DNA of 64,000 bases from Membranipora membranacea. Taxonomy: Eukaryota > Bryozoa > Gymnolaemata > Cheilostomatida > Membraniporidae. Position 1 is the first letter of the stretch; each line of letters begins with the position of its first letter. The notes under the pieces are model-generated. The model had not been told where the DNA came from. It searched no databases and saw only the letters and a program-made list of their open reading frames with translations. Location: contig OU612075.1 of assembly GCA_914767715.1 (NCBI GenBank), forward strand, positions 15,068,001-15,132,000, written 5' to 3'. Position numbers and translations under genes: made by a program. Below are positions 23,283 through 34,501 of the stretch, in pieces.

Positions 23283-25934
23283 TTAGTTTCCGCTGATAGC
23301 ATCTCCAACAGCACCAGCAACGGTGTTAGCGGCATCAGTTCCGGTCTTGACGATGTCTCCGACGGTGTCCTTGGCGTTTCCGATGGTTTGCACTGTAACA
23401 GACAAGAATAAGTTAACTGAGCATTAGAGAAGTGGCCTCTCCTTATGTATATCAATTTTGTTGGCCATGCTTTTGTTTTCCAGCACTGGGCTGAAGTTGA
23501 ATGGGTGAACAAAATAATGATAAATAAAGAAGAGCTGATGTAGTGACTAATCGTCTAAGGCCTAATAAAACAATCTTTATTTTTAAAACCGTTTTAAACA
23601 CAAGAAAATTACGCACCAAGTATTCAAAGCCCAGCTGTTATAATTGATAGACAGTATCTCTCAAACCAATTACTAATACGATGATTTTTTAAACACTCAC
23701 GAGCAATGCTGGCAACAGCCTCCTTGAGGGCGTTGACGGCGTTGGTAGCGTGACCTCCGAGAGTACCGACGTGTCCCTTGAGGGTATCGATGTGTCCGGA
23801 GAGCTTGTCCTTGATGGTGTTGAAGTGTCCCTTGGCGGCATCGACAAGGTTTCCAGCGTGCTCCTTGGCTTTGTCTCCGAGGTCAGCGATTCCCTGGTTA
23901 AATAAAGAATGTTGAATAAATTCTGCTTCCAAACTTGATAATTTGTGAAATGAAAACTCAAGCAGTCGTTTGAATCAATCTGCTGAAGTCCAAGGTCTAT
24001 GCCAAGATCTGCAGTTTATTCACTTTATCACAATTAAAATTTGTTATTCTGAACTGCTCAAGTGAAGGAAACCATTTGAAATATATCATAAGTAGATTAC
24101 TCACAGTCTTGAGGGCATCAAGGTGGGGTCTGAAGGTATCAGCGATTCCTCCGGCGAGTCCGCTAAGAGACTCCTTGGCCTTGTTCCAGGCATCGGTAAG
24201 TGAGTCAAATCCGAGGATGGCTCTCTCTTCAACCTTCTTGCCAAATCTCTCTCTCAGCTTCTGCATACCAGCCTTGAAGATGTCGCTCATCTTGCCGGCA
24301 ATGGTCTTGGCGAGACCGAAGAATCCCTTCTTTCCTTCCTTGTTGTACTCCTCTAAAAAAAGGGAAAGTATCATACAGGTTAATGACAAGGGAATTTTTT
24401 ATCCTGATTCATGCCAACAACTGCGTAACAGGACTGTTGAGAGCAGTGAGTGTGGTTGTAATTTACAATTGATAATGTTAGATAACTGAGTAACATACCG
24501 ACGGCCTCATCGATCTTCTTGTCAGCCTCCTCATCGACCTGCTCAAGAGCAGCGTTCTTCTTCCAGACTCCGGTGATCTTACCGATAGCGTTCTTGAATG
24601 CAGCGTGGAGCTTGTCCTTGGCCTACAGAAAGTCAGGGACATCGTTTGATGATACAGTTTGAATTCTAGATGTACTCAACAGAAAATTCCACTAGGATGT
24701 GTGCAAAAAATTATTGCTCTTATTTGCATCTTCATTATATTACTGCAGCAGTACTTCATTGGTACAGTTAATTGATTTGGACAAACTTGAAATTATAGAA
24801 TATATAGGCCTGTGTACACACTTGCTTCATGAGCTCAGCTCCGTTGGAGAGGTGGGCTTTGACCTTGTCGAAAAGGGCGACATCTCTCTTTCCAACAATT
24901 CCCTCCTTGTTCAGGTGCTCGAGGACTGTTCCAAGAGTAGCTGAAGGTAGATAAAAGAGACATGTTTATGTGACAATAGTTAAATGAAACGGATAGTAAT
25001 TCTAGAGGCTTGTGTGAACATGAAAATCTTGTGTCTGCTCCATCATGCTGAACGATGGCGGTTAATATACAAAGGGCACACTAAACAGATAAGATTCAAA
25101 TTATTAGGACAACTACAGTATGATATTTTACACATACCCTGGGCGGCGCTGGCGAGCAGATTCTTTCCCTGGTCAATGGCGGCTCCAAGAACGTTGGTTC
25201 CTACACCGGCAAGCTGTCCTCCGAGTTTCTTAGCGTGGTACTTGATGTGGTGTCCGAGCTCCTTGAACTGTCAACAATAATGTTCGAATTAAATATTCAT
25301 GTCTTGTAGAACATCTTGTACTAGCCTCCCCATATTTGGTATAACCTTGAAAGTCTCAGTCTAATCAAGAGCACCATAGCAACCTTTTAAATAGCATATG
25401 GGCACAGTTACAACCAATTTTTCTCAACAACTTAGGTTGTCTCCTCTTTGTAGCTCTAATATATATTGATATGTATGAAATGCTCGAAGCTCAGATCATG
25501 GTGCCCCGAAGCTGGGGGAAATCTTAGAAAAATCTGATAATTGGCATGTTATTTTACTCAGGCAAGTATCCCAATAGCTTTAAACTTGACTCTAAACTAT
25601 TAACGCGATCGGAGGTACACCAACTACAGAAACATCACTTTGTCACATCCGCTAATTGGATAAAAAGTTTACCTAACAAATGAAAGCATTGTCATGAAGG
25701 ATATTGGGCATAGACAATTAGAGAAGTATTTAATCATTCCTCCAAACTATATGCACATTTAGAGGTTCACTAGCTACAAACAGACTACCTGATTGGAAAA
25801 TGCCAGTTTTTAATTTATAAGCTTACCTTGCAGACAAAAGCATTGTCAGTGCAGACGAATGGCTCTGGGCCAGCGGCCTCTTCGGCAAAAGCTCCGGCGA
25901 TGGCAACGGCCAGGATAAGAATGGCGACCTTCAT
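23283..25934 (-). CDS. Secreted amphipathic-helical protein, paralog 2
   Basis: Coding exons in order: 25934-25827, 25267-25138, 24940-24822, 24622-24499, 24352-24105, 23893-23701, 23392-23283; 343 residues, intron phases 0-1-0-1-0-1. A UTR intron separates the short first exon (donor beside 26166) from the exon that starts at 25958. Same layout as paralog 1: signal peptide, FVCTDNAFVCK, then helices such as the GKKGFFGLAKTIAGKMSDIF region and a C-terminal stretch rich in roughly 11-residue periods (GHIDTLKGHVG). Codons end mostly in C or G (GCC, AAG, CTC, ATC), unlike the neighbouring TIR, SLC22 and TMEM144 genes, which suggests high expression. It is the mirror partner of paralog 3. Intact; function unknown. 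Confidence 0.85.
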
Positions 25935-26218
25935 TATGATCTGTTACAGAGTGTAAACCTGAAACAGAAAATGAAGTGAAGATAAAATCTTTGATACAGA
26001 CAAGGTCTCACTCTCACAACATTTCATCGCCTCAACTGACCAAAAAATGACTGCGCAGATCATATTTCGTTGAACCTTATAACGTACCACTCGTGAATTA
26101 GACTTCAATTATTACTGCATATAACAAAAATTATCACCAGAGAGATTAATTGTCTCTGTACTCACCTTCTGTGATATTGACTACCTGTGTTAGTGAGGAT
26201 GTATGGTTCCAGTTCCCT

Positions 26219-26226
26219 CTTATATA
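26219..26226 (-). promoter_or_regulatory. TATA box, paralog 2
   Basis: TATATAAG on the minus strand. About 60-130 bp further upstream lies a block containing GTGACACCAGATCACC that is conserved in paralogs 1 and 3 and could bind a shared regulator. Confidence 0.75.
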
Positions 26227-26899
26227 CCAGATCCATCAGCCTGTAGACATATTCATTACCATCGTAGACAACTTACCATATCGCGTTATGTAATCTTCGC
26301 TATGACAGTAAGAGTGACACCAGATCACCACCTGGTAGTTCTCAGACTATCGTATACTAAATAAAGCTATGATCAAGATAGAGTGACCACTTACAACGTC
26401 AGAAACGACGCACATAATCAGCATGTCGGAAGAATACCTCTTAACATTTTGGCCAGCCGGAATCTTTTCTGCCGGGTTCCGAAGTCCAGAATATACTCAT
26501 AGCAGTTCTTCCTATCATATGAGAAATTACCAATACAGGTCTTTAGTTTTAGATGACGTTCAGGATTACCAAGTTGGTGACAAGGTGATAGGTCAGTTAA
26601 TAAGCACAGCTACTGGCACTTCTGAGTCAAGGTATTAATCCCACCAGTTAGAAGTTGACCTGTGCATAATGTACTGCCACTAACTTGCATTACAGCAGTC
26701 TAAGTGCTTAGACTATCTGTACTAGCTGTACAGGCGTGCCAATGGTCAGCCGGTGGGTTATTAGCAGTAAGAGAAGGTGATGAAGATGAATAGACATGAC
26801 AAATAAATATATCCATGCAAGGACATAGTTTTGATCAAGGGCCAGGGGCGTATATTCTAAAAAATTTCACTCACTGACTTTTCAGAGATGAGCATAATA

Positions 26900-26974
26900 A
26901 TCGGGCGCAGCCCGATCCACACGCCGTAGGCGTGGCGGGGAGGGTGTGGGAGGGGCGCTTAAGCGCCCTCCCAC
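26900..26974. repeat. Three consecutive GC-rich hairpins in the MITE
   Basis: ATCGGGC-GCA-GCCCGAT (26900-26916), CACGCC-GTA-GGCGTG (26920-26934), and a 14-bp stem GTGGGAGGG(G)CGCTT with its complement at 26946-26974. They stand out against AT-rich surroundings. Confidence 0.8.
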
Positions 26975-27130
26975 CACGGAAATCTTTGCATATCGGTAGC
27001 AAAATAGTGCAAGCAGAGAGGTATTTCAATGGCTCACTGAGCTGTTGGGTACTTTCAGAAAACAACTCAATAGCAGTAGAAGATTACGGTAAAAATGTTC
27101 CAGTTATAAAGCAACCATTTGAAAAAAAAA

Positions 27131-27214
27131 CTGACCTGGATGGGTTTCGAACCCACAACAATCTTATTAACAGTGATTATAAGGCGGACGCTCTACACAC
27201 TGAGCTATTCAGCC
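27131..27214 (-). pseudogene. tRNA-like sequence with Pol III signals
   Basis: On the minus strand, an A-box-like D arm (TAGCTCAGTGTGTAGAGC) and a T arm with B box (GTGGGTTCGAAACCCAT) lie at tRNA spacing, followed at once by a run of nine T (27122-27130), a Pol III terminator. A loop resembling anticodon UAU is present, but the anticodon stem does not pair and the acceptor stem has several mismatches. So this is a tRNA-derived unit or pseudogene, not a working tRNA. It lies inside the hAT MITE. Confidence 0.7.
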
Positions 27215-27266
27215 ACTCACGGAAATCCATGGGCCGTGAGTGCTAATATACGCCACTGTCAAGGGC

Positions 27267-28119
27267 ATACCCTTGATCCATGTATGTAAAATACCATGAT
27301 TCCTGCAAGTAGGTCGGCTGAAATCAAACTGCAGCTGTTCCCGCCCCCTCCCTCCCACCGCCCGCAGCAAACAGAGAGAGGGAGATGAAACCTCCCCAGA
27401 GTAGCTATATAGATAGATATAGTGAGAATCAATTTAAGAACTTGGTGGTATCAGAATTTTAGGGCACACATTTGGAGGAGTATTTTCTGACATCAGTGTT
27501 GATGTGGCACCTACTCGCACCGTGTCTGGTGTTGCTCAGAGTAATTCTTGTCAACTGCAGCATCATCTGAAACAATTCTTTCAAAAAGACGTCTATTGAT
27601 AATGTATTTTCTTGTTTATAAGTCAGGCCAGGCCAATCATGCAGTGACACAACTACATACCAAATCCCGCCAGTGGCAGGAATCATCGAAAACTCGTACG
27701 TCCTACCCACAGAACTGCAATACTGGGACGATGTTTATTCTTTAAAAACTCTTAGATATTTTCCAAATGTATTTTGTTTCAACATCACTGACCCGTTTGT
27801 GTGTATGTTTATCACTTTTTAACCTTTGATACTCCATACATACTGATCAGTTTGGTGTTAATAAAGTTAATCATATATAATACATAATATATATATATAT
27901 TAGATCAGTTATATGATCAATTTTTTATATTTAATAATGGTAGGTCAGCAGAGAGTTTTATAGGCTGTCATTCTAGTTCGATGATCAGCCCTTTTCAGAC
28001 TACGCATAAGCATGTAAAAGGTGTAACTGTTAGTGCGTTATGACAATTTTCAATAATGTGAAATCCAAATTTCAGTTTAGAGTCAATATTATGTCATGAT
28101 ATTACTATAGTCACTGCAG
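27267..28119. other. Intergenic spacer of the inverted repeat
   Basis: 27300-27415 matches 18095-18195 and 27430-27590 matches 22310-22440. An AT-rich microsatellite lies around 27880-27901. No gene seen. Confidence 0.5.
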
Positions 28120-28470
28120 GCCATCTTCTAACATGAGGGATTAATACCTTGAAAGACAAGCGCCTGTAGATGAGCATATTAACTGACCTATCACATAATC
28201 ACCAACACAGTAATCCTGAACCCAAGCTAGCCCTTCCTAAAGATTCAAATGGTTATGAGCTTTACCCTTCCGATATGCTGATTATGTGCGTCTTTTCTGA
28301 CGTAGAAAGTGGTCAGTGTATCTTGATCTTAGCTATATTTAGTGTACGATAGTCTGTGAACTACCAGGTGCTCTGGTGTCACTCTTACAGTCACAGCGCA
28401 GATTACGTAACGGTATACTGTAAACTGTGTATGATGGTAATGAATATGTCTACACGGCTGATGGATCTGG

Positions 28471-28478
28471 TATATAAG
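28471..28478 (+). promoter_or_regulatory. TATA box, paralog 3
   Basis: TATATAAG, with transcription expected to start near 28500. The first exon ends at 28532 (AAG before GTGAGT) and the second begins at 28784 after TTTCAG, giving a 251-bp 5' UTR intron. The conserved upstream block lies at about 28345-28410. Confidence 0.8.
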
Positions 28479-28807
28479 AGGGAACTGGAACCATACATCT
28501 TCACTAACCACAGGTAGTCATCATCACAGAAGGTGAGTACAGAAGACCGTAAAAGTCTCTGGTGATAAGTTTTGTTATATGCTTCTAAGTTGGGCAAGTT
28601 AACTCTCTATAGCAATTTCCTCGCAGTAATTTTTGAAATCTTATTCATGAGTGGCGGCGCTAAATTACAATGGTATATGGTCTAAGCAGTCGGTTTTTTT
28701 TGTCGGTTTAGACGATGATATGTTGTGAGAGTGAGGCCTTGACTATATTAAAGCTTCTATCTTCACTTTATTTTCTCTTTCAGGTTTACACTCTGTAACA
28801 GATCATA

Positions 28808-31235
28808 ATGAAGGTCGCCATTCTTATCCTGGCTGTTGCCATCGCCGGAGCTTTTGCCGAAGAGGCCGCTGGCCCAGAGCCATTCGTCTGCACCGACAAT
28901 GCTTTCGTCTGCAAGGTAAGCTTATAGCTTAACAAAGTGATTTTTCCCTATCAAGTGGTGCAATTGTAGCTAGTGAACCTCTAAAACTGCATAAAGTTTG
29001 GAGGAATGATCAGATATTTTTCAAATTGTTTATGCCGATATCTTTCATCACAATGCTTTCGTCTGCGAGGTAATTTTTTAATGCTTAAATAGCTGGGTGT
29101 TCAAGACGAAGCGCTCTTTCCTGCAATTTGCGTACGTCCGATCGATAGTTTAGAGTCAAGTTTAACCATTGAATTATGGGTAGTTTTCTAATTGCCTGAT
29201 GTTCTACAAGACATAAGTTTTCAATTGACCATCATTGTTGACAGTTCAAGGAGCTCGGACACCACATCAAGTACCACGCTAAGAAGCTCGGAGGACAGCT
29301 CGCTGGTGTAGGAACCAACGTTCTTGGAGCCGCCATTGACCAGGGAAAGAATCTGCTCGCCAGCGCTGCCCAGGGTATGTTTAAAGTACTATCTTGTAGT
29401 TGTCTAAAAAATTTGAGTCATTTGTTCGGTGTACCCTTTGTATAGTGATCGTCACCATACCGCATGCTGGAGCTTAGACAAGATTTTCGTGGTCACTAGC
29501 TTTACTATCCGTTTCATTCAACTACCGGCACTTAAACATATCTCTTTTATCTAACTTCAGCTACTCTTGGAACAGTCCTCGAGCACCTGAACAAGGAGGG
29601 AATCGTTGGAAAGAGAGATGTCGCCCTTTTCGACAAGGTCAAAGCCCACCTCTCCAACGGAGCTGAGCTCATGAAGCAGGTGTGTACACAGGCTTACAAA
29701 TTCTTTGGTGTAAAGTTTGTCCTATTTAATTAACTGTACCAATAGAGCACTGCTGGAGTTATATAATGGAGACGCAAATAACAGCGATAATGTAACACAC
29801 ATCCCAGTCAACTTTTTGGTTGGGTACATCTAGAATTCGAACTATACCATCAACCGCTGTCCCTCAATTTCTGTAGGCCAAGGACAAACTCCACGCTGCC
29901 TTCAAGAACGCTATCGGCAAGATCACCGGAGTCTGGAAGAAGAACGCTGCTCTTGAGCAGGTCGATGAGGAGGCTGACAAGAAGATCGATGAGGCCGTTG
30001 GTATGTGATTCAGATATCTAACATTATCACTTGTAAGATATCACCACACTCACTGCTCTCAACAGTCCTGTTAAGCAGTTGTGGGCATAAATCGAGGATT
30101 ACTCCACCCGGAAACATTCCTTGAAATTAACCAGTGTGGTACATGGATTTCTCCTGTTTTTCAGAGGAGTACAGCAAGGAAGGAAAGAAGGGATTCTTCG
30201 GTCTTGCCAAGACCATTGCCGGTAAGATGAGTGATATTTTCAAGGCTGGTATGCAGAAGCTGAGAGAGAGATTTGGCAAGAAGGTTGAGGAGAGAGCCAT
30301 CCTCGGATTTGACTCACTCACCGATGCCTGGAACAAGGCCAAGGAGTCTCTTAGCGGACTCGCTGGAGGAATCGCTGATACCTTCAGACCCCACCTTGAT
30401 GCCCTCAAGACTGTGAGTAATCTACTTGTGATACACTTAAAAATCTTACCTTCACTTGTGCAGTTTAGTATAATTAACTTGAATCGTTAGATTTAATCAC
30501 CTGCCCGCTTTTGTGATAGAGCTTGAATTTTAACGGAATAATTTAAATAGCTGCTGGAGTCAATCTTTCACAACTAATCTTTTGGCACAGAATTTATTCA
30601 ACATTCTACATTCAACCAGGGAATCGCTGACCTCGGAGACAAAGCCAAGGAGCACGCTGGAAACCTTGTCGATGCCGCCAAGGGACACTTCAACACCATC
30701 AAAGACAAGCTCTCTGGACACATTGATACCCTCAAGGGACACGTTGGCACCCTCGGAGGTCACGCTACCAACGCCGTCAACGCCCTCAAGGAGGCTGTTG
30801 CCAGCATTGCTCGTGAGTATAAAACATCATCATTCTTAGTACTAGCGTGACAGATATAATCTACCCATTATAACAGCTTGGCTGAGAATACTTGGTACTT
30901 TATTAGCTTGTGTTTAAAACAGTTTTAAAGATAAAGATTGCTTTTTCTGGCTTTAGTCGATTAGTCACTACATCACCATCCCACTTATTCATTTGAGAAA
31001 AATTTTTCACTCATTCAACTTCAGCCCAAAACCAGTGCTGGACAACAAAGGCAAGACCAGGACTGACAATATTTAGGTAAGATCCCTTTTCTGATGTTCA
31101 GTAAATAATCTCTTGTCTGTTACAGTGCAAACCATCGGAAACGCCAAGGACACCGTCGGAGACATCGTCAAGACAGGTACTGATGCTGCCAGCTCAGTCG
31201 CTGGTGTTGTCGGAGATGCTATCAGCGGGAACTAA
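28808..31235 (+). CDS. Secreted amphipathic-helical protein, paralog 3
   Basis: Coding exons: 28808-28915, 29245-29374, 29561-29679, 29877-30000, 30165-30412, 30620-30812, 31126-31235; 343 residues with every junction in phase. Signal peptide to about residue 17, cysteines at 28 and 35. Exon 4 holds EHLNKEGIVGKRDVALFDK, whose Gly-Lys-Arg would be an amidation and cleavage site if the protein were a prohormone. Exon 6 is the longest helical block (GKKGFFGLAKTIAG). Exon 7 has Gly/His-punctuated repeats, and exon 8 ends VVGDAISGN. It is transcribed away from paralog 2, its mirror copy. The codon bias is extreme. Secretion is well supported; the molecular role is not. Confidence 0.87.
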
Positions 31236-31326
31236 ACACAGCAACAGTATTACATCTCAACGTACATGAAACAGCTCAATATTATTTGTAACAAAGTTTG
31301 TGAGGTAAAAAAGTCAAGATCTGAGA

Positions 31327-31332
31327 AATAAA
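31327..31332 (+). terminator. Poly(A) signal, paralog 3
   Basis: AATAAA about 90 bases after the stop codon, in the block shared with paralogs 2 and 4. Confidence 0.7.
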
Positions 31333-31605
31333 TCAATGTGAACCACAAATAATTATTTTTGATCATCTCAATCATTGCAGTGTTATTTACTATAGATAGT
31401 CATACATTATTTTGAAACAAAATCACAGGAATTCATTTAGTTTGTAAACTAGCTTTGAAATAGTCTTTACCCTCATCATTTTTAAGATTTACAATGAAAG
31501 CAAAGTTTTATTCTCTAAGCAGACAAAGGTAGCCTGGGCAAGCTGTAAAGTTGAGGTGTGCACGTAAATGATTTCTCATTCGACTGTAAGGTTGACAGAC
31601 TTATT

Positions 31606-31936
31606 CTGTGTCTGGCTATTCATCTTAACACATTTTTAGAATGCATGCGCCAACCAGCATAGTGAAAAATGACCCTTTTTTCGTGGTCAGAATATAACAT
31701 GATTCTGACGACCCATTTCTAGTCCGTGATGTTATGAGGATGAGTATGTTACCTCAGCAGGTATTTGAGTTTGTAGACCCAAAGCAGGTAAAGACCAGAT
31801 CTAGGACAAAGGATTGCCAGATGGTCAGCCATGCAAAGTATACTAGTAGCAGCAGTTATACTATAACACAATAAAACACCGCATAGACCAATACAAAATG
31901 TTTCAGGAGTAGATCTAACAGTTCATATAATTATCA
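31606..31936. other. Intergenic, nothing recognised
   Basis: AT-rich sequence between the inverted-repeat arm and the foldback element; no gene or clear repeat seen. Confidence 0.4.
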
Positions 31937-31943
31937 GATATTC

Positions 31944-34494
31944 ACATAGACTTAATAATAAACCTAGACAGGACACTGTATATAGCTGAAGTGAGGCACT
32001 TAAAGGGCAACCAAGGTTTCAAACAACTTCTCATTGATGGCCATTGATTAATAGCAGATTGCACCTTCTGCTTGGGGAAAAAGACGAAATATAATTCGGA
32101 TGATTATTCAGCCAGAATTCTTGTGAAACATTTCTTCCATCAGGTACTTAAACTCAGCTAAAAGAGAATACCACATAGCAGTTTCCTGTTCCTGTTATTA
32201 TTTAGCCTGTGCTCTATAATTATTACAGCAAAGTCTTGGAACCTCCCCTAAACTGAAGTGTTACCCAGCTTAGAGTCAGCAACTACTTTGAGTTTTGCAT
32301 CGCGTAATGCACAAAGCTGATGCTGCCCAGCACATTATTTGCTACCCATTAATGCATTGCTGCAAAACCTTGGTTGCTCTTTAATTATGGTGACGCGACG
32401 TCACTGGAGGGTGTAGAAACAGTGATTTTTACTGATGGCTATCATTTATTTACCTGTCCCAGCTCTGGTTAAATGTTGATAACTCAATTGGCTTCGATCG
32501 GAATTTAAGTTTGAAAATTGCAATAGATTCAGCAGCTTCTGGTGATCATTTTGATAGTCTTTTTAGCTTCATAGCTCAAATATTATCAAAAAAGCAAGCT
32601 ATTGAAAACGGTGCATAGACTTAAAGCTATAATTTTTTTTGCAGTTTCAGTCCTGAGTAAATGCTTATATTTATATCTCAAACAATTTTGATTGAATTTT
32701 GAGTTTGAAAATTGCAATAGACTCAGCAGCTTCTGGTGACCATTTTGATAGTCTGTTTAGCTTCATAGCTCAAATATTATCAAAAAACCAAGCTATTGAA
32801 AACAGTGCATAGACTCGAAGCTATAATTTTTTTTGCAGTTTCAGTCCTGATTAAATGATTACTTCTCAAACAATTTTGTTGGAATTTTGAGTTTGAAAAT
32901 TGCTATCAATTCAGCAGCTTTTGGTGATCATTTTAATAGTCTGTTTAGCTTTGTAGCTCAAATATTATCAAAAAAGCAAGCTATTGAAAACGGTGCTTAG
33001 ACTCGAAGCTATAATTTTTTTGTAGTTTATTTCCTTATCAATTTTGATGGGATTTTGAGTTTAAAAATTGCAATAGATTCAGTAGCTTGTGGAGATCATT
33101 TTGATGGTCTGTTCTGCCTTGTAGCTCAAGTATAACCATGAAGTTCAGGACTTTCTTCCTTGGAATAACTGAGGAAGCAAGCAATTGAATTTACTTGGTG
33201 AATACACAATTACCAAAGAAATGACTAATTTCATCCTTGCTTTTTTTAATGCTTTTTTGCTCATTTTGAGCCAGGCATACACAATAAGAAATGTCATGAC
33301 CTTAGACAAAATATCCACCACCATTATTGAAATGAGACCAAACGAGATAGTTGGAAGTAAACAAGTCAAGGCCGGACCTCGCAAAGCTTCAAATAAAACT
33401 GAAGTTCATAGTAGATGATAGTCTGTGTAGTTAATATAATGATCACTTCGGTGGGTCAAAAGTAAAGGGAGACCTCCTGTCGGCAGCATTCTCCTCGTTC
33501 TTACCTTATATTAGCAGCCTGATAAAACAAGCAACAGCTAAGTCCGGTAATTTAGGAAATCATAATACATCAATTCTGACTACGAAACACTATCTTATGA
33601 ACTTTTGAAATATTATTATGTTTATTGGGTCTGCAGGAGTCAGCAATATAGCAACAGATTTCTAGATTTCTGAGTACACCGCAGTTGTAACACTCATCAA
33701 GCTAAGCACTATTTGTTCACAATGGATAAGCCAGGCCAGAGCGGATCTTCTGAACCACCAGTATGACTGTGATACAATGACTACACTTTCCTTTGCCTGC
33801 TAGGTATTGTCCTTGCTTGTTCGGTTATAACAAGGAGGAAAGTCATAAACTCCCCGGTTATACCTGAGCTACAATGCTGAACAGACCTTCAAAATGAGCC
33901 CCATAGGCTGCTGAGTCTATTGCAATTTTCAAACTTGAAATCCCATTAAAATTGATTAGGCAATAAACTTCAAATCAAGGTTGAAACTGCATAAAAAGTT
34001 ATAGTTTTGAGTCTATGCAACGTTTTCAATAGCTTGCTTTTTTTATAATATTTGCGCTACAAAGCTAAACAGACTATCAAAATGATCACCAGAAGCTGAT
34101 GAGTCTATTGCAACTTTCAAACTCAAAATTCCATCAAAATTGTTTGAGATATAAGCATTTATTCAGGACTGAAACTGCACAAAAAATTATAGCTTTAAGT
34201 CTATGCACCGTTTTCAATAGCTTGCTTTATTGATAATATTTAAGCTACGAAGCTAAATAGGCTATCAAAATGATCGGCCGAAGCTGCTGAATTTTCAAAC
34301 TTAAATTCTGATTGAAGCCAATTGAGTTATCAACATTTAACCAGAGCTGGGACAGGTAAATCAATGATAGCTATGGGTAAAAATCACTGTTTCTACACCC
34401 TCCAGTGACGTCGCGTCACCATAATTAAGTGCCTCACTGCCTCAATGCTAATGCTCCATACAGTGTCCTGTCTAGGTTTATTATTAAGTCTATG
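31944..34494. mobile_element. Foldback-type element with long inverted arms
   Basis: The left arm (about 31944-33164) and right arm (about 33828-34494) are reverse complements. The ends read CATAGACTTAATAATAAACC, and the flanks carry a GATATTC direct repeat (31937-31943, 34495-34501). Both arms contain tandem units of roughly 165-190 bp (TTTGAAAATTGCAATAGA, then TCAGCAGCTTCTGGTGA, then AAGCTATTGAAAAC): four on the left, fewer on the right. The left arm is lengthened by a nested MITE. The 33165-33827 spacer has a 77-codon open frame without recognisable homology. Long repetitive arms with a short target duplication resemble foldback transposons; non-autonomous as seen. Confidence 0.75.
32004..32380. 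mobile_element. TTAA-flanked MITE nested in the foldback arm
   Basis: Bounded by TTAA at 32000-32003 and 32381-32384. Its ends are near-perfect inverted repeats (AGGGCAACCAAGGTTT; reversed right end AGAGCAACCAAGGTTT). The foldback right arm has the uninterrupted site GTGAGGCACTTAATTATGG (reverse complement, near 34420) with a single TTAA, which proves insertion. TTAA targeting suggests mobilisation by a piggyBac-type transposase. 377 bp, no coding frame. Confidence 0.85.
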
Positions 34495-34501
34495 GATATT
34501 C

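Larger units (their letters stand above)
22918..26640. repeat. Left arm of large inverted repeat
   Basis: Homologous in reverse orientation to about 28120-31605. The match covers the 3' flank, poly(A) signal, all exons and much of the introns of paralogs 2 and 3, their TATA boxes and about 400 bp of upstream DNA. The spacer is about 1.5 kb and contains the hAT MITE. Ends are approximate, judged by eye. Confidence 0.75.
26843..27258. mobile_element. Non-autonomous hAT-type MITE (416 bp)
   Basis: Terminal inverted repeats begin CAGGGGCGTATATT on the left and CAGTGGCGTATATT on the reversed right end. Both are flanked by the 8-bp direct repeat TCAAGGGC (26835-26842 and 27259-27266). An 8-bp duplication with CAG(G/T)GGCG ends is typical of hAT transposons. 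No transposase frame. It interrupts flanking DNA that is uninterrupted at the homologous site near 18090, upstream of paralog 1. Confidence 0.85.
28120..31605. repeat. Right arm of large inverted repeat
   Basis: Reverse-complement homolog of about 22918-26640, containing paralog 3 with its promoter and 3' flank. Matching words include GTCAGAAA-GACGCACATAATCAGCAT upstream and the GTTCACATTGATTTATTTC block downstream (each read in its own gene's orientation). Boundaries approximate. Confidence 0.75.

Noticed and set aside
27131-27214. Functional tRNA-Ile(UAU) gene
   Set aside because: The anticodon stem does not pair, the acceptor stem is mismatched, and it lies inside a MITE.
33185-33418. 77-codon frame in the foldback spacer as a transposase
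   Set aside because: Too short and without any catalytic motif.
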